A stretch of DNA of 64,000 bases from Eustoma russellianum (GCA_036186865.1 AP025055.1:8546019-8610018), one strand, 5' to 3'. Positions 45,601 to 55,802 are shown, counted from the stretch's first letter. A program made the numbers and translations. The notes: generated by a model from the sequence alone, not told the origin.

Positions 45601-48600
45601 GACACGTATCTATTTGGTATCAGAAGCCAAGGTTCCTTGTTCTAAACTCTTATTTTCCATTCAGTCATATCTCACATACCATCCATCCCCATCAATTCTG
45701 CATGCACCATCAAAAAAAAATTATGTCGGAACATAAACCTTGGTCCAATTAGGTTGCATCGAAAAACATATATCTTTTTCCTTCTTGAAATAATCATGGA
45801 CGAAATTTGTATATATATTTTGTTAAATTTACTGTCTTGAACCTAGGAATTTGTATCTAGTTGAATAAATTCAGCCACACACTATAAAGTTTGCAAATTT
45901 GCCGAAATGCTAACATGTCTTGTATTAATCTTGTTGTTTGAAGCTCTTAGTTGATTTGGTTGTGTTCGTGATTGAATAATTGTGATTCTTGGCGAGATAT
46001 ATTTGCATGAAAAATGTTTCCAAGACCATAGCCAAAAATCCCCCAGCATAAAAAGAAAAGGCCAACCGTTCAACTCAACAACACCAAGAACTCTAGCTTT
46101 TGACCGCTTCATACAAGACCCTAATTGATCCTCAAACCATACACACCATATCCCCAACATACAACACCTTTTCTCAGAAAAAAAAAGTCCTCGCTTACAT
46201 CCCATAAATTTCACATAAACTGAATCCCAACAGTCCCAAACCGAAGGATAAACAAAACAACCCCCAAATCGAGCAAAAATTGGGCAACTTGTGCAAGGAA
46301 AGTTTTTAAAATTTGCAAGGCAAATTTCTTCAAAAAAAAACCAAACGATATCACATGTATTCTGTTTTTAAAGCAAAAAAAGTCGAATTGAACAAGTTCT
46401 TGGAAAATCAAAAGCAGAAACAAGAAACCAAAGAAAATTCGAGAGCTTTGCGCATACACATCGGAATTGAATCATTCAAAAGGCATTTGATCCTTACTCT
46501 GTCTACTTTTGAATTATATAGAAATTTTGAAAAAAAGATTCGGAAAAAAATATTGTTTTTCCTCAAAAACCAAAACTGCACCCACAAAGCACCAAAAACG
46601 ACTCAACCTCAAATTTGCCTAAACTGTCCAATACATACTTGGAACGTTTTTGTGCATATTAGACCATTAGGATTGCATTGTTTGATTGCATTCTGAACCA
46701 AGTTTGACTAAGGATTGCCCAAAGCAACCCCTTAGTGATTCTTTGATTCAGCCATTACGCATTCTTTCGGTTTCTTTCATTTCTTTGATTCTTAGTGTGG
46801 TCTATTTTGTTCGGGACCGCCAACTCTATTGGCTTCCTTGTTGAGTGACTTACATCCCCTTGGAGAAGACATACAAGCTGAATTTCGAAGACCACAACTT
46901 GTTTGCTTGACTTGATAACGAATCTAGTGTAGCATCTTGTGGAGAAACACAAGGCGAGTGGTAAAAGGCTTTTGTGTAGTGAGAACAAAAGAAGGGAGGT
47001 AAAAGCCAAAGTGAGTGAATCTATAAACGACTGCGGAAAGGCAGTACACATTTGTTTTTGTTTGCACTAACGTAATTATATTTCCTTCGTCTTTGTGTTA
47101 GCTTTCTTTTTCTTTTGCTTTATGTCTTGTTTCAGCATGAGTACACTGGATGTCATGGATTGATACACATCGATTAAAACCATATGGTGTATGATTTGCC
47201 TCAATCTAGCTCCCAAGCTTCAAAGCTTGCAAATCAAGCAAGACGGGGAAGAAATTAGGATAAGAGAGATCGTGATGAGGTCAAAGGAGCTAAATTGCAT
47301 AAAGAGGATGTGCACCGGGATGGAGAGAGAGGAAGCACGTCCGTAGTGTTTCGCATGATCTAAATTTCGGCCATCATGATTTTTACTCTTTTGTAATGTA
47401 TCTTAGGATCATTTTACAGGTGTTTAGATTGTTTTTAAACATTAAAAACGTTAGTTAAAAGAGAGGAAAATAGGTTTTCCAAATTTGAAAAAGAACGCCT
47501 AAAAAGTAGGGTTTTTCAAAGGATGACCATGTCTCGGTATTTTGGTCATAACTCACCTATCCATGTCGTTTTGAGGTGATTCAAGATGCTATGGAAACTA
47601 GACATCCGGAGCTACAACTTTTTAGAAAACCTCATCGACAGATTCGGCCTCTGACAACCGAGATATCGCGTGCATTGTTGATCAGATGCTGAGGAGATAA
47701 AAATCAAATAGAAGACCTATCATATCTCTTTTGTAAACTAGGTTTATCACTTGTACGTTTATATGTAAACGAGATTAGCCGCCTGTAAACTCAGAATATT
47801 GATTGAGAAAAAATAATTTTTGGCCAAAGGCTGTTTGCAAGGTTCTTCCTTGTGTTTTTCTTTGATCATTGATCAAAACTAGGTACTGTATCAACGTCAT
47901 AAGCAAACGTTGTGGGGGAATCGAATGCTATCGTCTTGATTATCGTTCTTGGATCACGAACAAGCTTCAAGTAGCTGGATATTGCTCAGTCCAAACAAGA
48001 AGCACACGGCCAAAGGTGGTTTTCGTGAATCGGTCTTGTCATGGCACAAGGTTTCTTGTGGAAGATACGTTAAAACCAAGGAAAGATACATTCTTTTGGA
48101 TTGAGACACGCATCAGATCAAAAGTGAAAGAGAAGAGGGGGAAGGAGGGGAGGGTGAAGGGAGAGAGATGAGAAATGGGGTGGAAATAGATCTGTTAACG
48201 TTCAAATAGATACGTTACGGTGGAGTGTATGGTGAAAATTGAGGAGAGAAAGTAAGTGGGTGGCGAGGGTAAACTGAAAAGCTTGGAAAGTTGCTTTCTA
48301 AAGAGAAGGCAGGGCATAATTTGTTAGAGAGAAGTTCGTTTTGTTGCAGGGTCTTCTTACCGTGCAGTGCAACTACTTGGACGAGACGGATAAAATAAAT
48401 TTTAAACATTCAGAATGCCAATGCCTAAAAATTGAAATTTTGAACCAACATGATGCAATCAGAATGTAATTAAGGGTGGCATAGAAAAAAAGGATGGATA
48501 TGAAAACATCAGGATACAATGGAATAATAAGTTACTTGATAAGTTGGGGAGTCATTATTTGAGCCTTGCCCAATGGGAGCAAATAATTCCTGTAAAAGCC

Positions 48601-48966
48601 AGCTTTAACATCCAAAAGTTGACCCTTCGTACCCAACTGAGTGACATCTTCCTTCAGTATAATCTGAGGCCCCAAAGAACAACACAGAATACAAATCAAA
48701 ATAACACCCTCTGTCCCCAGAGAACCTGAGGAACCAAAACGATTGAAGAATACAAAGTTTGGCAAAACATAGCAAGCCCTATTTCATAAAAAGGAAGCAG
48801 GAAGAGCGACCTTTCTAGTTTTCTTGGCTTTCTTTTGAGCAAAGACCATGAAAATAGAGGTTTTGTCGGTGAATGTGCTGGCTTCAGCAATCGTGTTTTT
48901 GGTTAAGGAACGAAATTGCAGCCATGGAGAAGAAGTCCAAGATAGAGTACAAGCTGAAGAAGCCAT
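30564..48966 (-). CDS. PRPL9: Plastid ribosomal protein bL9 (PRPL9), six exons
   Basis: Nuclear gene for the bL9 protein of the plastid 50S subunit. Exons: 48966-48811, 48663-48536, 38940-38895, 32966-32869, 32763-32716, 30684-30564; 597 nt including TAA, 198 residues. Every intron is GT-AG and every junction keeps frame. Residues 1-42 form a Ser/Thr-rich plastid leader, followed by QKKAKKTRK. The bL9 N-domain follows, with GQLLDVKAGFYRNYLLP and GKAQIMTPQL, then the charged connecting helix (KMEEERIEAEKKR) and the C-domain with GAFKVKRKGGKGKQIFGSVT, ending HPDVTARVRVNVFAN. The length fits plant orthologues. Introns are 147, 9595, 5928, 105 and 2031 bp; the two large ones hold transposons. Start chosen at MASSACT; an in-frame ATG at 48987 would add seven residues. 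No defect seen, so it is probably functional. Confidence 0.95.
30685..32715 (-). other. PRPL9 intron 5
   Basis: 2031 bp without a recognised element. Contains a long T run near 31410-31426 and a short CT microsatellite near 31690. Short frames here look random. Confidence 0.75.
32716..32763 (-). CDS. PRPL9: PRPL9 exon 5
   Basis: 48 nt after TGTTGCAG; encodes (S)VTAQDLVDIIKAQLQ; donor GTACTT. Confidence 0.93.
32869..32966 (-). CDS. PRPL9: PRPL9 exon 4
   Basis: 98 nt after CTCCGTGCAG; encodes VKEEAQQLALVFETVGAFKV through KQIFG; donor GTGACT. The copia insertion lies 15 nt upstream of its 3' splice site. Confidence 0.94.
32987..33346 (-). repeat. Intronic copia 3' LTR
   Basis: 360 bp. Its outer (3') end in gene orientation reads AAAATACTCACA and lies 20 nt from PRPL9 exon 4. 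Confidence 0.95.
33347..33355 (-). other. Intronic copia polypurine tract
   Basis: GAGGGGGAG on the minus strand, next to the 3' LTR and overlapping the pol stop codon. Confidence 0.85.
33354..37878 (-). pseudogene. gag-pol: Intronic copia Gag-Pol, two stops and one frameshift
   Basis: Single Gag-Pol frame from ATG 37878. Gag is UBN2-type with a knuckle (CSHCNKLGHTQDKC) near 37030; protease WILDTGATDHMTG near 36765; pre-integrase LLHKRLGHPSLSYL near 36310; integrase SDLWGPSR, FIDDHTRVCW and QQNGVAERKNR; RT with AFLNGDLHEEVYMDLP and YVDDIILTG near 34290; RNase H with YTDANWAGS and SSTEAEFRAL. A Pro/Asn/Gln-rich linker separates integrase and RT. Breaks: TAG 37704-37702 and TAG 37608-37606 in early gag, plus one extra base near 36197 in the integrase zinc-binding region. 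The remaining 2.9 kb is open. Confidence 0.93.
35190..35345 (-). repeat. Coding minisatellite in copia integrase-RT linker
   Basis: Two near-perfect units of about 60 bp plus partial units, built from a shorter GGTTCGGCTG-type repeat; encodes repeats of PNHNGPPNQNQPNQNGQPNQ. Expansion by slippage within a disordered linker is likely. Confidence 0.85.
37929..37940 (-). other. Intronic copia primer binding site
   Basis: TGGTATCAGAGC on the minus strand, directly next to the 5' LTR. Confidence 0.92.
37941..38300 (-). repeat. Intronic copia 5' LTR
   Basis: 360 bp, aligned end to end with 32987-33346. Confidence 0.95.
38306..38894 (-). other. Original part of PRPL9 intron 3
   Basis: About 590 bp between the copia element and exon 3, AT-rich with no element recognised. 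At its copia-proximal end it holds TGTGACTGTAG, which would have been the branch region of exon 4 before the insertion. Confidence 0.7.
38895..38940 (-). CDS. PRPL9: PRPL9 exon 3
   Basis: 46-nt microexon after TTTCTTTCAG; completes the Lys codon and encodes EMKMEEERIEAEKKR; donor GTATTT. Found only by extending the reading frame between large introns. Confidence 0.93.
40496..43492 (-). repeat. Solo Sirevirus LTR in PRPL9 intron 2
   Basis: 2997-bp LTR of the Sire-A family on the minus strand, with no internal region and no second LTR, flanked by the perfect duplication AGCTT (40491-40495 and 43493-43497). It aligns end to end with the Sire-A LTR but is diverged. Standard outcome of unequal recombination between the two LTRs of a full element. 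Confidence 0.93.
41895..41920. repeat. 26-bp perfect palindrome in Sirevirus LTR
   Basis: ACACATGCTGAAA followed by its exact reverse complement. Related imperfect copies at about 42089 and 42229 in this LTR, and in all other Sirevirus LTRs of the window. Confidence 0.95.
44693..45610 (+). repeat. LARD-like left LTR
   Basis: AAGCTTCAAAGC to GACACGTATC. Aligns with 47215-48114 at clearly lower identity than the other LTR pairs here, so it is an older insertion. Confidence 0.78.
45615..45628 (+). other. LARD-like primer binding site
   Basis: TGGTATCAGAAGCC, the Met-tRNA PBS with one inserted A, 4 bp after the left LTR. Confidence 0.7.
45629..47214 (+). other. LARD-like internal region, non-coding
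   Basis: 1.6 kb, A/T-rich on both strands. Frames up to 127 codons exist but lack retroviral motifs (no zinc knuckle, DSG/DTG, YVDD or DDE). Confidence 0.65.
47215..48114 (+). repeat. LARD-like right LTR
   Basis: AAGCTTCAAAGC to GACACGCATC, then AGATC. Carries a short deletion and many substitutions relative to the left copy. Confidence 0.78.
48120..48535 (-). other. Exon-2-proximal part of PRPL9 intron 2
   Basis: Purine-rich (GAGAGG/GGGAAGG) at 48120-48175, otherwise ordinary intron. May include the 5' end of the L1-type LINE; no boundary seen. Confidence 0.5.
48536..48663 (-). CDS. PRPL9: PRPL9 exon 2
   Basis: 128 nt after acceptor GGCCTCAG; encodes IILKEDVTQLG to TPQLI plus two bases of a Lys codon; donor GTAACT. 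The intron that follows is 9595 bp. Confidence 0.94.
48811..48966 (-). CDS. PRPL9: PRPL9 exon 1
   Basis: 52 codons: transit leader plus the start of the mature protein, ending KKTRK; donor GTCGCT, phase 0. Confidence 0.92.
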
Positions 48967-49205
48967 TGCTTTTCTTTTCTGAGTCACTTCTCTTCGGCTC
49001 TCCTCACCCTTATCTGTTTTCTGCTGGAGAAGACGACAAAGGATGGGGCCAAGCTACTAAAAAGATTTCTCAAATCCTACCGATGTCAAAATTTGTGAAC
49101 ATTTCCAGCATGAATTTAACTTATTTTTCAATATTAGATTTTATCCCCCCAAAAAAAAATATTGGATCCTACTTATAGAGCCTCTAAATTCAGTTGATCT
49201 TCAAA
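48967..49205 (-). promoter_or_regulatory. Probable 5' UTR/promoter region of PRPL9
   Basis: Only about 240 bp separate the PRPL9 start from the first repeat upstream. No strong TATA box is evident in this stretch. Assignment is by position only. Confidence 0.4.
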
Positions 49206-49342
49206 ATAACATCACATACCCAATATATCTCTACAACAGCAAAAGCTTTCTCTGGGTCTAGAGAAGACAAGAGGCAGGCAAACAATATCTACATCCCAAC
49301 GGATAAAGAGTTTGTTTCCATGGAGACCTCCGGCTCTGTACA
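49206..49342 (-). mobile_element. SINE-like fragment (Au-like)
   Basis: ACATACCCAATATATC, GCAAAAGC, GGGTCTAGAGAAGACAAGAG, GCAGGCAAACAATA and GTTTGTTTCC resemble the body of plant Au-type SINEs read on the opposite strand. The same blocks recur at 63917-64000. No duplication found, and the 5' tRNA-like part was not established. Confidence 0.5.
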
Positions 49343-49440
49343 GGGATATGTTGTACTAGTGTGTTAGTGAAGGAATTCAGTAAATACAAATATAAATCTT
49401 TTGAAATTAAAATAGTCATAACCGTGTATATCCATAAATA

Positions 49441-49593
49441 CAACAACAACATTACCCTCATAGCCTTAGAGGCTCCCGCCTATGGCGGGGTATAAGGGTC
49501 GGATGTACGCAACGAGACCTATGTGTTAGAAGCACACAGACATTGTTTTCTGATGAACTCCTATCCTGGACTATGTCCTCATAGAGGTGTAAA
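49441..49593 (-). mobile_element. RTE-type LINE, 3' end (part 1)
   Basis: On the minus strand, LLGLHLYEDIVQDRSSSEN-like coding continues from 59998 across the Gypsy-B insertion, followed by a 3' UTR (CCGCCATAGGCGGGAGCC hairpin) and a (TTG)n tail seen as CAACAACAAC at 49441. Ends with GTAAA, the Gypsy-B duplication. Confidence 0.75.
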
Positions 49594-49859
49594 TGTAGCG
49601 CCCCGGCCTGATACTGTCATTGGAACCAGTGCACCCGCCGTAGTCTACTATGAGAACTACGAAGCGTCAAAGCGGATCAAGCATACATCATCTATGACGT
49701 AAGATAAATCAGCGGAAACGTTGATAAATTTAAAACTTCATCGTCATTAAAACCAGAAAATGCAGCGGAATTAAAAAGTGTTTGGTCATCTAGCTAACAT
49801 AAATATCAGAACAACATAACAACATTGAGTTTCCAATCTCAAAGAAAATAATCCAGCAT

Positions 49860-49939
49860 CTATCTATTCCCATGTTCGTCATCCCATTGAGCCCATTCGC
49901 CGTCGTCCTCGATAAATATCAACTCATATTCAGGCTCAC
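49860..49939 (-). other. Conserved acidic LTR peptide frame (Gypsy-B 3' LTR)
   Basis: After CCTTTTCAG, the frame reads EPEYELIFIEDDGEWAQWDD, then EHGNR and TAG 49862-49860. Matches the Gypsy-A frame with mainly synonymous differences. The right LTR copy is 57483-57562. Confidence 0.45.
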
Positions 49940-50344
49940 CTGAAAAGGAATAGAGTAACTGTTCTTAGCGAAATTATCGCCAGCAAGTAACCCGTCTATA
50001 CACTTTACGAAATCACACACGACGAGTCACCAGTGTATAAATCATTGCCCAAAAATAAGGTGCTCGGATTAACAAATAGCATCTTCATAAGAATTCCTCA
50101 AAATAGATAAAGCACATATGTGGTACACGGGTACGAGTACAAACACGTATTAAAACAACGTTTCACATAAGCAAGTCATAAATTAACCACGTTTCATGCA
50201 TATCAAGTCTTATGCTTCGTGTATCATGATGCATGTACTTCTTTAAAATCACACACAACACCCATGCATATGTCTTCTTTCATAAGCATGCCATGCATGT
50301 CATTTCACAAAACATTTCGTCACTTTACATAACATATTCTTCGC

Positions 50345-50675
50345 GTAGCAGAACTTTATACCCTGTGGGTGATCAGTCCGCAGCAAACAGAACTTTATAC
50401 CCCATGCTGAAAGGTCCACGGCCCCATAACATATAACTTTATACCCCGTGCTGAAAGGTCCACGGCCCCATTACATACATCATATATCCGTGCTGATAGG
50501 TCCACGGCCCCATAAAATACTTTATTTTCCGTGCTGATAGGTCCACAGCCCCATAAAATACTTTATTTTCCGTCCTGATAGGTCCACGGCCCCATAACAT
50601 ACTTTATACCCTAATGTTGATTCACAGATCACGCTTTTATACCCTGCTTTCGCAGGCGTGACTTTTATACCCTGC
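50345..50675 (-). repeat. Tandem array with GGGTATAAA motifs, Gypsy-B 3' LTR
   Basis: Units with GGCCGTGGACCTNTCAGCAC separated by GGGGTATAAAGTT or AAAATAAAGTA; eight or so TATAAA-type motifs. The other copy is 57971-58300. Confidence 0.85.
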
Positions 50676-51029
50676 GATCAACCAGCAGCCATTTTGTCTT
50701 TCGAAAACTTTAAACCTTTCTTGTAATCACATGTTCTTTCGCAAGCAAATCTCAAATCAAATGCAAGTGCCCATGTCATGATGCAGAATGCACATGTAAC
50801 TTCGTATCAACATGTAATACACACACACATACATCTTACATAACAAGGATACGGTCTTGCACCTCAAACACTCCATGTACTTAACTTTCCAAGTCCCTTC
50901 GTCTTACTAATTCACTTAGGGTTCAATCTTATTCTTGCTTGATCAAACTTACCATCTACACCTCAATTACACCTCAAATACCTTTACATTTTATGTTCAA
51001 AAGAAGTGTATAAAGTTACCACACATACA

Positions 51030-51415
51030 TAGGGCGCCTAAAGGGTCAAAATAACTTCCAGTATACTTGGAACGCCACATGAGGCGCCTAAAGTGACATA
51101 GAGCGCCTATACTAGGCGTTTGAAGTATTCGGGGATGTTCCGTAGACATTGAACGCCTACATGAAGCGCCTAATGTGACATAGAGCGCCTTATGTAGGTG
51201 TTCGAAGTGTTCGGGGATGATTCAGGACACATTGAACGCTACATAGGCGCCTAATGTGACATAGAGCGCCTAATGTAGGTGTTCGAAGTGTTCTGATGGT
51301 TCTAAACTGCAGTTTTTCTGTACGGGAAAGCTTCAGGACACATTGAACGCTACATTAGGCGCCTAATGTGACTTGAAGCGCCTAATGTAGGCGTTCGAAG
51401 TGTTTTGACGATGCT
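51030..51415 (-). repeat. Palindromic GGCGCC subrepeats, Gypsy-B 3' LTR
   Basis: Repeats of AGGCGCCTAATGTGACATAG and AGCGCCTAATGTAGGTGTTC. The spacing TTCGAAGTGTTC recurs. Equivalent in place to the CGATCGATCG block of Gypsy-A. Confidence 0.85.
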
Positions 51416-52320
51416 AAACTGCAGTTTTTCTGCAGTAACTTCCTCCCCTCATCTTCCTCCTTCAACCCTTTCATGTTAAACCTCTCAAGATCCATCTTAC
51501 CATCTAGATTCATCATACTTAACACACATCTAATCATGAATTGATGCTTAGTTATGTCTAACAATATCCCCTCTTAACCTTCAATCATTCACAACCTTCA
51601 AAAGATATCATCAACATTCCCAACACAACAAGTCTACAACAATGCCATCACTCATCCTTCAATTCCCTGCACCTACTCTCAAATGTCTAAGTGTAGACAA
51701 TCAACACAAGAATAGAACAAGACAATAAGCACATCAAAATATACACTTTCATGGGCGTGCTTGACAAACAACAAAGCACCACACAACTATTTTCAGAAAT
51801 ATGGCCCAAAGAACAAGACTTTACGCAACTAGAAACAAAACTTACATATAATAAAGCATTTAAGATAGACAAGACAAGATTACTAATATGTGATTCAGTA
51901 AAGCGTATAGAAAGATTACTTGCCTTGGTTTCTAGTTAATCTTACGGATTTACTGCAGAATTTCAGTAAAGATTGCACCTAGGTTGGCCTTCTTCCTTCC
52001 TTTTCCTTCTTCTCTTCTTCTTCTTCCTCTCCTTTCTCCTTCTCTTTGCTCCTGCGGTTTTCCCTCTCCTTTTTGGTGTTCTAACCGTCCCCTATAGGCT
52101 GATGGAGAGTTATACTAAATGTTGTGTAACTCCCCTATCTCTTAGTAGGGACCTTTTTAGTAATTTCCCCTAATTACCTTTAATTCTACTTTTAACCCCT
52201 TTCTCTTGTTCTTCTATGTTTTATGTAACTAAGTCTCATAACCTACAAAATTAATTAAGTTGCATTTAAGGTTGACCTCTAAGTATTGAAAGTTGCGCTT
52301 AAAAGTCACGGGGTATGACA

Positions 52321-52335
52321 TTCCACCCCCCTTAT
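52321..52335 (-). other. Gypsy-B polypurine tract
   Basis: Minus strand ATAAGGGGGGTGGAA next to the 3' LTR. Confidence 0.85.
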
Positions 52336-52365
52336 AAAAAGTTTCGTCCTCGAAACTTACGTACC

Positions 52366-55300
52366 TTAGTCAAAGAGCTGAGGATACTTCTCCCGCACTT
52401 GTTCTTCGAGCTCCCAAGTGGCTTCACGTTCCGTGTGATTGCTCCACTGGACTTTAACATACGGAATCACTCGCTTCCTCAATACTTGATCCTTTCGGTC
52501 CACAATTTTCACGGGTATCTCCTCATATGTAACATCGTCCTTGAGTTCCAAAGGTTGAGCTTCAAGTACATGACTTGGATCCGCCACGTACTTTCTTAAG
52601 TGTGACACGTGGAACACATTGTGAACTTGCGCCAACACCGGAGGTAATGCCAATCTATATGCCAAGGTTCCCACCTTCTCAAGTATTTCATAAGGACCAA
52701 TAAAACGAGGACTTAGCTTGCCTTTGACTCCAAACCTCATAACGCCCTTCGTGGGTGATATTCTCAAATACACTTTTTCACCCACATCAAATTCTAATGG
52801 TCGTCGTTTGGAATCTGCCCAACTCTTATTGCGATCCTGAGCCATCTTGAGTCTTTCTCGGATGACTTTCACCTTCTCTAGCGTCTTCTCCAATAGTTCA
52901 AGTCCGGTGATGGTCCTCACGCCTACTTCGTCCCAATAAACCGGAGACCTACATTTCCTTCCATACAAAGCTTCAAAAGGAGCCATGCCAATTGCGCTGT
53001 GGTAACTATTGTTATAAGAAAACTCTATCAGCTTTACCATTCCGTCCCAGCTCCCTTTAAAATCCAACACGCAAGCCCTTAGCATATCTTCCAAGGTTTG
53101 AATAGTCCGCTCGGACTGTCCATCGGTTTGTGGATGATACGCCGTACTCAACCTTAACTCTGTACCCATGGCTTTCTGAAATGCTGTCCAAAACTTAGAG
53201 GTGAACCGTGAATCTCGGTCGGACACTATACTTACCGGGACACCATGCAAGCTAACAATATTCTCCATATATACATTCACTAGTTTGTCAAGAGGTGCTT
53301 CACTTGAAACGGGTAGGAAATGTGCAGACTTTGTTAAACGATCCACGATGACCCAAATCATGTCACATCCACTTCTGGTCTTTGGTAATCCCGCTACGAA
53401 ATCCATCGTGACATGTTCCTATTTCCACTCCGGAATTTCCAACGGCGTCAACAATCCCCCAGGCCTTTGGTGTTCTGCCTTGACCTGTTGACAAACCAAA
53501 CACCTCTCAATAAATTCAGCGACATGTCGTTTCATTCCGGACCACCAATAATATTGCTTGAGATCTCTATACATCTTGGTGCTACCAGGGTGTATGGATA
53601 GCCTTGAGTTGTGAGCTTCTTGCAACACTTCCCTCCTAAGTTCGTCAACATCGGGTACGCATAATCTTTCTCTAAACCACAAGCTCCCATCCTCTTTGAT
53701 CCGAAATCCTTCAACTTGACTATGTTTCACCCTTTCCATTATTTCATTGAGGGTCTTGTCATCCTTCTGAGCCTCCTTTATCCGATCAACCAAACTTGGC
53801 GTGATAGTCAAGGTTGTCAGAACGTTCACTGTGGAGTCAATCCAATCTAAACCGAACTCCTCCATCTCTCTTTCCAATGGTGATTGTCGCGCATGGCTGG
53901 ACTTCCTACTTAACGCATCTGCCACTTTATTAGCCTTTCCTGGGTGGTAATGGATTGCCAAGTCATAGTCTTTTAGCAACTCCAACCACCTCCGCTGCCT
54001 CATATTTAATTCCTTTTGTGAGAACAAATACTTTAAACTCTTATGATCCGTGAATACCGCGCACTTCTCTCCATACAAATAATGCCGCCAGATCTTTAAG
54101 GCGAACACAACCGCGGCAAGTTCAAGATCATGTGTGGGATAGTTTTGTTCATAAGGCTTTAGCTGTCTTGAGGCATATGCGATGACTCGTTCGTTTTGCA
54201 TTAAGACACAACCTACAAACAAGGTATTAGTCTAAACTTAATGGACATACAAGATCATAACCTTATTCTATAATTTACGTACCTAAACCATTATTTGACG
54301 CATCACTATAAATCACAAACCCATCAGTTCCGGAGGGTTGAGCCAATATTGGAGCTGTCGTTAGTCTCTTCTTAAGCTCTGTGAATTTTGCTCGCATTCC
54401 GCCGTCCACTCGAACTTGGACTTCTTTTGAGTAAGGCGACTGAGAGGTACGGCAATCCTTGAGAATCCCTCCACAAACTTTCTGTAATAACCCGCTAGAC
54501 CCAAGAAACTTCGCACTTCGGTGACGTTGGTAGGTCTAGGCCATTCAGTTATGGCTTCCACCTTCTTCGGGTCAACAGCAATCCCCTCTTCTGATATCAC
54601 GTGACCTAGGAAAGCCACACTTCTTAACCAAAACTCACACTTGCTAAACTTAGCATATAGTTGTTTCTGCCTCAAAATACCTAGAACGGTTCTCAAATGC
54701 TCAGCGTGAGTTTGCTCGTCAGGAGAATACACTAGAATATCATCTATGAATACCACTACAAACTTATCCAACTGTTCTCGAAAGACGGTATTCATAAGAT
54801 CCATAAAAGCTGCAGGGGCATTTGTTAATCCAAACGGCATCACCAAAAACTCATAGTGGCCATATCTTGTGCAGAAAGCTGTCTTTGCGATGTCCTCAGC
54901 CTTCACTCGCAACTGATGATACCCTGAGCGGAGATTAATTTTAGAGAAGATCTTGGCACCTTTGAGCTGATCAAATAAATCCTCGATCCGTGGAAGGGGA
55001 TACTTATTCTTGATGGTAACTTTATTCAACTCTCTATAATCGATACAAAGCCTCATGCTACCATCTTTCTTCTTTACAAATAAAACAGGTGCTCCCCAGG
55101 GCGATACACTAGGATGGATAAACTTCTTGTCCAATAACTCCTGCAGTTGTTCCTTCAACTCTCTCAGCTCTGCCGGAGCCATTCTATAAGGGGCTTTAGA
55201 AATAGGTTCAGTTCCTGAGATCAAGTTTATCTCAAACTCGACCTCTCTCGGGGGTGGTACTCCTCGTAAATCTTTCGGAAACACATCAGAAAATTCATTG

Positions 55301-55802
55301 ACCACTGGAATTTGCTCAAGGGACGGTACCTCCCGAGTAACATCCATTGCATACACTAGATATCCCTCAACACCTTCCCTCAATGCTTTGCGTGCTTGTG
55401 CAACGGACACATATACCTTCTTGGGAACTTTCTTTCGTTCCGCATCTCCTTGAAATATTACCTCTCCTATCTTAGCACTCTTGAGTGTCACTTGCTTCAA
55501 TCGACAGTCAATGTTGGCGTGATGCTTGGCCAACCAGTCCATTCCCAATATCACGTCAAAGTCATACATCTGAATAGGGATCAGTGTGGCAGAGAACGTT
55601 TGTCCTTCAAACTCTAATTCACAGTCCCGATACCGATGATACGAAACCATAATTTGATCTCTGGCCGCTTGAACACGATACGGAGTTTCTAACCACTCAG
55701 GCAAACTACCAAGGTGTTTAGTGAATCTCTTTGCTACGAAGGAGTGGCTTGCGCCGCTATCAAAGAGCACGTTGGCAGGTACCTTATTTACTAAAATCGC
55801 AC
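52366..55802 (-). pseudogene. pol: Gypsy-B Pol: protease, RT, RNase H, integrase, chromodomain
   Basis: Read from exon start 55802: protease LFDSGASHSF, RT with SGYHQL and FIDDILVYS near 54750, RNase H YSDAS near 54310, integrase HPGSTKMYRDL and CLVCQQVK near 53500-53590, then MDFVAGLP, VSDRDSRF and HPQTDGQSE, GPY/F (FIGPYEIL) near 52710 and chromodomain-like KVQWSNHTEREATWELEE near 52410. Breaks: one-base loss near 54391 before RNase H, and TAG 53421-53419 in place of a Trp just before the integrase core. An 80-bp intron (54292-54213) is needed to join GLG to CVLMQ. Confidence 0.93.
54213..54292 (-). other. Probable intron 2 of Gypsy-B pol
   Basis: GTACGT donor, TTTGTAG acceptor, 80 bp. Same codon position as the 70-bp Gypsy-A intron; the two intron sequences are not obviously alike. 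Confidence 0.75.

Larger units (their letters stand above)
44693..48114 (+). mobile_element. Non-coding LTR element (LARD/TRIM-like) in PRPL9 intron 2
   Basis: Two direct repeats (918 and 900 bp) enclose 1.6 kb without recognisable coding sequence. A Met-tRNA-like PBS follows the left repeat. AGATC flanks both sides (44688-44692 and 48115-48119), fitting a target duplication. The ends are not TG...CA, and no clear polypurine tract precedes the right repeat, so limits may be off by a few bases. Interpreted as an old, non-autonomous LTR retrotransposon on the plus strand, opposite to PRPL9. Confidence 0.7.
49940..51919 (-). other. Probable intron within Gypsy-B 3' LTR
   Basis: Donor AAGGCAA|GTAATCTTTC and acceptor CGCTAAG...CCTTTTCAG, 1980 bp, equivalent in place and context to the Gypsy-A LTR intron. 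The 5' LTR copy is 59591-57563. Confidence 0.45.
49594..52320 (-). repeat. Gypsy-B 3' LTR
   Basis: On the minus strand, TGTCATACCCCGTG start and GGGGCGCTACA end. Contains a purine-rich leader, donor at 51920/51919, palindrome block, tandem array, acceptor at 49940 and peptide frame. Confidence 0.95.

Noticed and set aside
45387..47051. Several 80-127-codon frames inside the LARD-like element as a gag gene
   Set aside because: No zinc knuckle, protease or RT motifs; composition driven by A/T runs.
48873..49178. 101-codon plus-strand frame overlapping PRPL9 exon 1
   Set aside because: Antisense shadow of the leader-coding exon and its upstream region.
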